Assembly (NCBI GenBank): GCA_963801035.1
Contig: CAWDDF010000012.1
Location: forward strand, 1-64,000
Direction of reading: 5' to 3'
Length of the DNA stretch: 64,000 nucleotides
DNA from: JACCZX01 sp963801035
Lineage (GTDB): Bacteria > Pseudomonadota > Gammaproteobacteria > Burkholderiales > Burkholderiaceae_F
The notes under the pieces are model-generated. The model was not told the origin of the DNA. It saw nothing but the letters and a program-made list of their open reading frames with translations, and searched no databases. Numbering within the stretch: position 1 is the first letter of the stretch; the number at the start of each line of letters is the position of its first letter. Positions 59,934-64,000 of the stretch are shown in pieces. The position numbers were made by a program, and so were the translations under genes.

Positions 59934-61024
59934 ACAACACGCAACGTCTGCATAACCTTGGCCAGAGCATCTGGCTCGACAACATCTCGCGCCGCATCCT
60001 CGATGATGGAACGTTGCAGCGCTATATCGATGAGTTCGCAGTAACCGGCCTGACCTCGAATCCGACGATCTTCGACGAAGCGATCGGTGCAGGCGACACC
60101 TACGATGAAGGCATTCGCACGAAGGCAGCGGCCGGAAGATCGGGTGAAGCGCTGTTCATCGAACTTGCGCTGGAAGACCTGCGTCGAGCCGCCGACTTGT
60201 TCAGGCCGATCTTCGATGCGACCAATCGTGTCGATGGATGGGTATCGATGGAATTGTCGCCGCTGATCGCGGACGACACGGCTCGCAGCGTCGAGGCGGC
60301 GGAGCAGATTTATCGGCAAGCGAGCCGTGACAACCTGTTCGTCAAGATTCCGGGCACAACCGCGGGCGTTCGGGCAATAGAGGAATCGATCTTTGCCGGC
60401 GTGCCGATCAACGTGACGCTGCTGTTTTCACGCGAACAGTATCTGGCGTCGGCCGAAGCGTACCTGCGCGGGATCGAGCGCCGCATCGCTGCAGGGCGTG
60501 ACCCGAATGTCGGCTCGGTTGCATCGGTGTTCGTTAGCCGCTGGGACCGCGCGGTCGCTGAGAAGGCGCCGCCAGCACTGCGCAACCGGCTTGGCATCGC
60601 GATTGCCGCTCGCACGTACCGTGCGTACCGTGAACTGTTGCGATCGCCGCGTTGGCTCAAGCTCGCCGATTCGGGGGCAAAGCCGCAGCGTCTGCTCTGG
60701 GGCAGCACCGGCACAAAGGATCCGCAGGCATCGCCGACGATGTACGTCGAAGCGCTCGCAGCTCCCGACACGATCAACACGATGCCCGAAAAGACATTGC
60801 TCGCGTTTGCCGAGCACGGTCAGGTGAGAGGCGTAATGCCAGAGGATGGCGGCGATGCTGACGACGTGATTGCACGCTTTGCAGAAGCGGGCATCGACAT
60901 CGACGCGCTCGCCCGGCAGTTGCAACAGGAGGGTGCGCAGGCGTTCGTCAAGTCGTGGAACGGGCTGCTGAGACGAATCGCCGAAAAGAGTGAAGCGCTC
61001 GCGGACAGCGACGCCAAATCTTGA
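59930..61024 (+). CDS. tal: Transaldolase (364-residue, actinobacterial-type subfamily)
   Basis: Transaldolase moves a dihydroxyacetone unit between sugar phosphates in the pentose phosphate pathway. The N-terminus LGQSIWLDNISRRIL and VTGLTSNPTIFDEAI fit the longer Tal subfamily first defined in mycobacteria, not the E. coli TalB type. The Schiff-base lysine is in DNLFVKIPGT. PINVTLLFSREQYL and WGSTGTKDP are also present. It overlaps zwf by four bases and is followed directly by pgi. Confidence 0.93.
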   Translation: MNNTQRLHNLGQSIWLDNISRRILDDGTLQRYIDEFAVTGLTSNPTIFDEAIGAGDTYDEGIRTKAAAGRSGEALFIELALEDLRRAADLFRPIFDATNRVDGWVSMELSPLIADDTARSVEAAEQIYRQASRDNLFVKIPGTTAGVRAIEESIFAGVPINVTLLFSREQYLASAEAYLRGIERRIAAGRDPNVGSVASVFVSRWDRAVAEKAPPALRNRLGIAIAARTYRAYRELLRSPRWLKLADSGAKPQRLLWGSTGTKDPQASPTMYVEALAAPDTINTMPEKTLLAFAEHGQVRGVMPEDGGDADDVIARFAEAGIDIDALARQLQQEGAQAFVKSWNGLLRRIAEKSEALADSDAKS

Positions 61025-61025
61025 C

Positions 61026-62672
61026 GTGGCGATCGCCGCTCGCGCCAAGCTGGCGCTGCCATTGACCGAACGCCCGCAGTGGCGCGCGTTGCAAAGGCAC
61101 TACCGGGACATCGAAGCGCAACACCTGCGCGAGATGTTCGCAAGCGATCGCGAACGCGGCGACCGCATGGCCGCCGAAGCGGCGGGTCTGTATCTCGATT
61201 ACTCGAAGAACCGCATCAACAATGAAACGCTGCGGCTGTTAATCGAGCTCGCCGAGGCACGCGGCGTACGCGCGCGTACCGAAGCGATGTTCAACGGCGA
61301 GAAAATCAACGTCACCGAGCAGCGTCCGGTATTGCACGTTGCACTGCGAGCGCCGCGCAGCGAGCGAATCGTGGTCGATGGTCACGACGTCGTGCCTGAC
61401 GTGCACGCAGTCCTGGACAGGATGTCAGCGTTTAGCGATCGCGTCCGTAACGGCGACTGGAAGGGTCACCGAGGCAAGCGGATTCGCAACGTGGTCAACA
61501 TCGGAATCGGCGGCTCGGATCTCGGCCCGGTGATGGCATATGAAGCGCTGCGCCATTACAGCCAACGCGACATCGTGTTTCGCTTCGTCTCCAACATCGA
61601 CGGCACCGATTTCACCGAAGCGGTGCGCGATCTTCAAGCTGATGAAACACTGTTCATCGTGTGCTCCAAAACGTTCACGACACTGGAGACATTGACCAAT
61701 GCGCGGGCCGCGCGCCAGTGGTGCCTGGATGCGCTGGGTGATCAAGCCGCGATAACGAAACACTTCGTTGCGGTTTCGACCAACCAAGCCGAGGTGGTCA
61801 AGTTCGGCATCGACCCCGCCAACATGTTCGAATTCTGGGACTGGGTCGGCGGGCGGTATTCGATGGGCTCTGCGGTCGGGCTGTCGATCATGCTCGCGAT
61901 CGGCCCCGAGCAGTTTCGCGCGATGCTCGCCGGCTTTCGAGCAATGGACGAGCACTTTCGCAGCGCACCGCCGGCGCGCAATCTTCCGTGGCTGCATGGG
62001 CTGATTGCGATCTGGAACAACGATTTTCTCGGCGCGTCGACGACTGCCGTGCTGCCCTATGAGCAGTATCTGAAGCGCTTCCCGGCCTATCTGCAGCAGC
62101 TGGTGATGGAGAGCAATGGCAAGCGCGTCAGCGTCGATGGAACTGCCGTCGACATTGAGACGGCGCCGGTGGTCTGGGGTGAACCTGGTACCAACGGCCA
62201 GCACTCTTTCTATCAGCTGCTGCACCAGGGAACGCGTTGTGTATCGAGCGACTTCATCGGCTTTTGTCGTACCGATAATCCGCTTGGCGAGCAGCATGAC
62301 CTGCTGATGGCAAATCTGTTTGCGCAGAGCGAAGCCCTGGCTTTCGGCAAGACGGCCGACCAGGTCAGGGCCGAGGGAACGCCCGACGCGCTGATTGCCC
62401 ATCGCACATTCGAGGGCAATCAGCCGAGCAATACGCTTCTTGCGGAGCGTCTAACGCCGTACGCGCTGGGTTCGCTGGTTGCACTGTACGAGCACAGCGT
62501 GTTCGTGCAGGGAGTCATCTGGAACATCGACTCGTTCGACCAATGGGGCGTAGAGCTCGGCAAAGCGCTTGCGACGCGTACAGCCGCCGAGCTCCTTAGC
62601 AGCCAGGAGCCGCAGCTTGCACACGACAGCTCGACCAATGCGTTGATCCGCCGGTACCGGGCGCAGCGCTAG
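61026..62672 (+). CDS. pgi: Glucose-6-phosphate isomerase
   Basis: Pgi interconverts glucose 6-phosphate and fructose 6-phosphate. The 548 residues align with E. coli Pgi throughout: MFNGEKINVTEQRPVLHVAL, VVNIGIGGSDLGP, CSKTFTTLET, MESNGKRVSVDG, WGEPGTNGQHSFYQLLHQGT with the catalytic His, and FDQWGVELGK. The GTG at 61026 starts two bases after tal; a GTG at 60990 would add twelve residues overlapping tal. The gene ends the zwf-tal-pgi operon. Confidence 0.95.
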   Translation: MAIAARAKLALPLTERPQWRALQRHYRDIEAQHLREMFASDRERGDRMAAEAAGLYLDYSKNRINNETLRLLIELAEARGVRARTEAMFNGEKINVTEQRPVLHVALRAPRSERIVVDGHDVVPDVHAVLDRMSAFSDRVRNGDWKGHRGKRIRNVVNIGIGGSDLGPVMAYEALRHYSQRDIVFRFVSNIDGTDFTEAVRDLQADETLFIVCSKTFTTLETLTNARAARQWCLDALGDQAAITKHFVAVSTNQAEVVKFGIDPANMFEFWDWVGGRYSMGSAVGLSIMLAIGPEQFRAMLAGFRAMDEHFRSAPPARNLPWLHGLIAIWNNDFLGASTTAVLPYEQYLKRFPAYLQQLVMESNGKRVSVDGTAVDIETAPVVWGEPGTNGQHSFYQLLHQGTRCVSSDFIGFCRTDNPLGEQHDLLMANLFAQSEALAFGKTADQVRAEGTPDALIAHRTFEGNQPSNTLLAERLTPYALGSLVALYEHSVFVQGVIWNIDSFDQWGVELGKALATRTAAELLSSQEPQLAHDSSTNALIRRYRAQR

Positions 62673-62684
62673 ACGTAGTTCGGT

Positions 62685-63068
62685 CTACGCGCCGATCGCG
62701 TACGGTTTTGTAAGCACTTCCAGCAAATGGCCGTCTGGGCTGTCGAAGTAAAAGCCGCGCCCGCCATTGTGGCGATTGATTTCCGCTGAGCGTTTCTTTC
62801 CGGGATCGGCCCAGTATTGGAGCCCGCGCTCGCGAACGCGGGCGAAGATTGCATCGAAGTCGTCTTCGTCGATCAGGAAAGCGTAGTGCTGAAACGCGAC
62901 GTCGCCTTCGACCTGGTCAAAATCGAGCGATGCGCCGTCGTCCAGCGTGACAACCATGAAGGGTCCGAAGCGGATGGGTGCTGCCAGTCCGAGAATGTCC
63001 GCCAGAAACGTCGCGGACCGCTGCTGGTCCCGGCACCAGACGATGGTGTGGTTGAATCGGATGCTCAT
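62685..63068 (-). CDS. VOC superfamily (glyoxalase-like) protein
   Basis: The 127-residue protein has the two beta-alpha-beta-beta-beta modules of the vicinal-oxygen-chelate fold: FNHTIVWCRDQQRSATFLAD at the start (His metal ligand) and GRGFYFDSPDGHLLEVLTKP at the end (Glu ligand). HYAFLID supplies a middle His. Substrate is undetermined; glyoxalase, fosfomycin-resistance and ring-cleaving families share this fold. It is convergent with pgi and divergent from the DUF1080 gene. Confidence 0.88.
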   Translation of the reverse strand: MSIRFNHTIVWCRDQQRSATFLADILGLAAPIRFGPFMVVTLDDGASLDFDQVEGDVAFQHYAFLIDEDDFDAIFARVRERGLQYWADPGKKRSAEINRHNGGRGFYFDSPDGHLLEVLTKPYAIGA

Positions 63069-63139
63069 GTGGCGTTCTCATTCGCCGTCGAAGCTGAACA
63101 CGCGCAATATATCGCTGCAATCAAACTACGGAGGCAACC

Positions 63140-63742
63140 ATGAATCGACTGTCCTGCATCGTTGCAACACTCTTCGTCTTGCTGCTGACGGCCGGTTGCG
63201 CAAGTCTGACACCGCAGAGCGATACCAAGTGGGTCACGCTGATCGACGGTACTACCGGGCTCGATAACTGGATCCAAGTCGGCGATGCCAACTGGCGCGC
63301 AGTCGACGGCGCAATCCAGGCCGATAGGAAGACCGACAAGGCGAACAGTTTCCTTGTCACGAAAATTCCATATACCGACTTTCGAATTCGCGCCGAGTTC
63401 TGGGCCAGCGACGACGCCAACTCAGGGATCTATATGCGCTGCGCCGATATCAAGAACATTACCGATCGCACGTGTTACGAGGCCAACATCTTCGACCAGC
63501 GCCCCGACCCGACGTACGGCACCGGATCCATCGTTCATCTTTCGCCGGTGTCGCCGATGCCAAAAGCCGGCGGCAAATGGAACACTTACGACGTGACGGT
63601 AAAAGGCACGCGGATCGTTGTGACGCTGAACGGCGTTGTGACCGCCGACATTTCCGACAGCAAGCTCACCAGCGGGCCGGTTGCACTGCAATACGCGGCA
63701 GGTGTCGTCAAGTTCCGGAAGGTACAGATAGCGCCCCTGTAA
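63140..63742 (+). CDS. DUF1080 (3-keto-disaccharide hydrolase-like) lipoprotein
   Basis: The 200-residue product has a lipoprotein signal (LFVLLLTAGC, Cys20) and one jellyroll domain of the DUF1080 family: WVTLIDGTTGLDNWIQVGD, FRIRAEFWASDDANSGIYMR and GKWNTYDVTVKGTRIVVTLN. Family members include 3-ketoglucoside hydrolases and lectin-like binders, so a role in handling a sugar at the envelope is possible. GGAGG precedes the ATG. It ends 11 bases before the inverted repeat in front of the SOD gene. Confidence 0.85.
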   Translation: MNRLSCIVATLFVLLLTAGCASLTPQSDTKWVTLIDGTTGLDNWIQVGDANWRAVDGAIQADRKTDKANSFLVTKIPYTDFRIRAEFWASDDANSGIYMRCADIKNITDRTCYEANIFDQRPDPTYGTGSIVHLSPVSPMPKAGGKWNTYDVTVKGTRIVVTLNGVVTADISDSKLTSGPVALQYAAGVVKFRKVQIAPL

Positions 63743-63752
63743 ACGTCATTGC

Positions 63753-63792
63753 TTTGTAGATGTTATTACGGTAATGTCTCAACATCTACAAA
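63753..63792 (+). promoter_or_regulatory. 12-bp perfect inverted repeat upstream of the SOD gene (operator candidate)
   Basis: TTTGTAGATGTT and AACATCTACAAA are exact reverse complements, 16 bases apart, and the spacer contains a second palindrome ATTAC-G-GTAAT. The right arm ends 18 bases before the SOD start codon, next to the AAGGAG ribosome site. No U-tract follows, so a terminator is unlikely. A regulator-binding site, or a hairpin in the SOD leader, fits better. Confidence 0.6.
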
Positions 63793-63810
63793 ATAATCAA
63801 AGGAGCGCAC

Positions 63811-64000
63811 ATGCGATACCAACTGGCGCCGATAGCGTGTCGTCCCTGGCTGTTGAGCGGCTTGTCCAGGAAGCTGATCGAAAGCCACTACGAAAACAAC
63901 TACGGCGGCGCGGTGCGCCGCCTGAACTCGATCGCGGAGCAGCTCGCTTCGCTCGACTACGCCACGGCTCCGGCGAATGTGGTCAACGGCCTGAAGCGCG
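63811..64000 (+). CDS. Fe/Mn superoxide dismutase, divergent type (5' part)
   Basis: The 63 codons in the window begin MRYQLAPIACRPWLLSGLSR and continue KLIESHYENNYGGAVRRLNS. This is the first helical domain of an Fe/Mn SOD, with the first metal ligand His26. The usual HH of the next turn (as in YGKHHQTYV) is replaced by NN-Y, as in a betaproteobacterial SOD subfamily I recall. AAGGAG precedes the ATG by five bases. The gene runs off the window end, so the other ligands cannot be checked. Confidence 0.8.
   Translation, partial: MRYQLAPIACRPWLLSGLSRKLIESHYENNYGGAVRRLNSIAEQLASLDYATAPANVVNGLKR

Noticed and set aside
1..64000. tRNA genes, rRNA, CRISPR arrays, insertion sequences, prophage or defence systems.
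   Set aside because: No cloverleaf-like sequence, regular direct repeats with spacers, transposase or integrase motifs, or terminal inverted repeats were found on reading both strands. An exhaustive covariance-model scan was not possible.

Overview
The window is an ordinary-density chromosomal segment of a betaproteobacterium, most likely a member of the Burkholderiales or a near relative. The evidence is the pepA-holC-valS / lptF-lptG arrangement, a Bug-family solute receptor, ArfB, a short PNYSFEKRQREI protein typical of that group, and a GC-rich intergenic palindrome of the Comamonadaceae kind. Base composition is high GC by eye, roughly 60 percent. I see no tRNA, rRNA, CRISPR array, prophage or insertion sequence.

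Layout: 1-4.2 kb carries kup (K+ uptake), an ArsN2-like acetyltransferase, a small secreted peptide gene and rsgA. 4.7-7.75 kb is a plant-type subtilase gene broken by at least nine one-base indels. 7.9-18.5 kb holds a mixture: arfB, a PAQR/hemolysin III protein, a zinc alcohol dehydrogenase with a membrane partner, a periplasmic Cys-pair repeat protein, a Bug receptor, an MFS carrier, a second small secreted peptide, a DUF5993-DsbB pair and an unrecognised HExxH protein. 18.8-23.1 kb is a diheme lipoprotein / DUF1501 module. 23.2-28.5 kb has xthA, a broken YHS gene, glnS with an unusual insert and pepP. 28.6-33 kb has an Asp-box lipoprotein and a CcoI-like P-type ATPase. 33.1-40.8 kb has alaS (one frameshift), an acetyltransferase, a lipoprotein-YbjQ-YbjQ-M48 peptidase cluster, a TusA-like protein, and a methyltransferase divergent from an HxlR regulator. 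40.8-48.7 kb is the classical valS-holC-pepA / lptFG block. 49.6-58.4 kb is one giant cyclic beta-1,2-glucan synthase (ndvB-like) gene, split by one frameshift, divergent from a zwf-tal-pgi operon. The window ends with a VOC protein, a DUF1080 lipoprotein and the start of a superoxide dismutase gene.

How the genes fit together: zwf, tal and pgi sit on the glucose-6-phosphate node that also feeds UDP-glucose for the glucan synthase. LptF/LptG, NdvB and several lipoproteins point to an envelope-focused chromosomal stretch. Translation genes (alaS, valS, glnS, rsgA, arfB) are scattered through it.

Two cautions. First, 13 single-base indels are needed to restore four genes, one of them the normally essential alaS, so part of this signal is probably sequence error. 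The density in the subtilase is far higher than elsewhere. Second, no database search was possible: family names rest on motif and sequence recognition. The most interesting unexplained signals are the two paralogous small secreted peptides that share an upstream promoter-like element, the 12-bp inverted repeat before the SOD gene, the HExxH protein, the glnS insert, and a small gene that appears to start at CTG.
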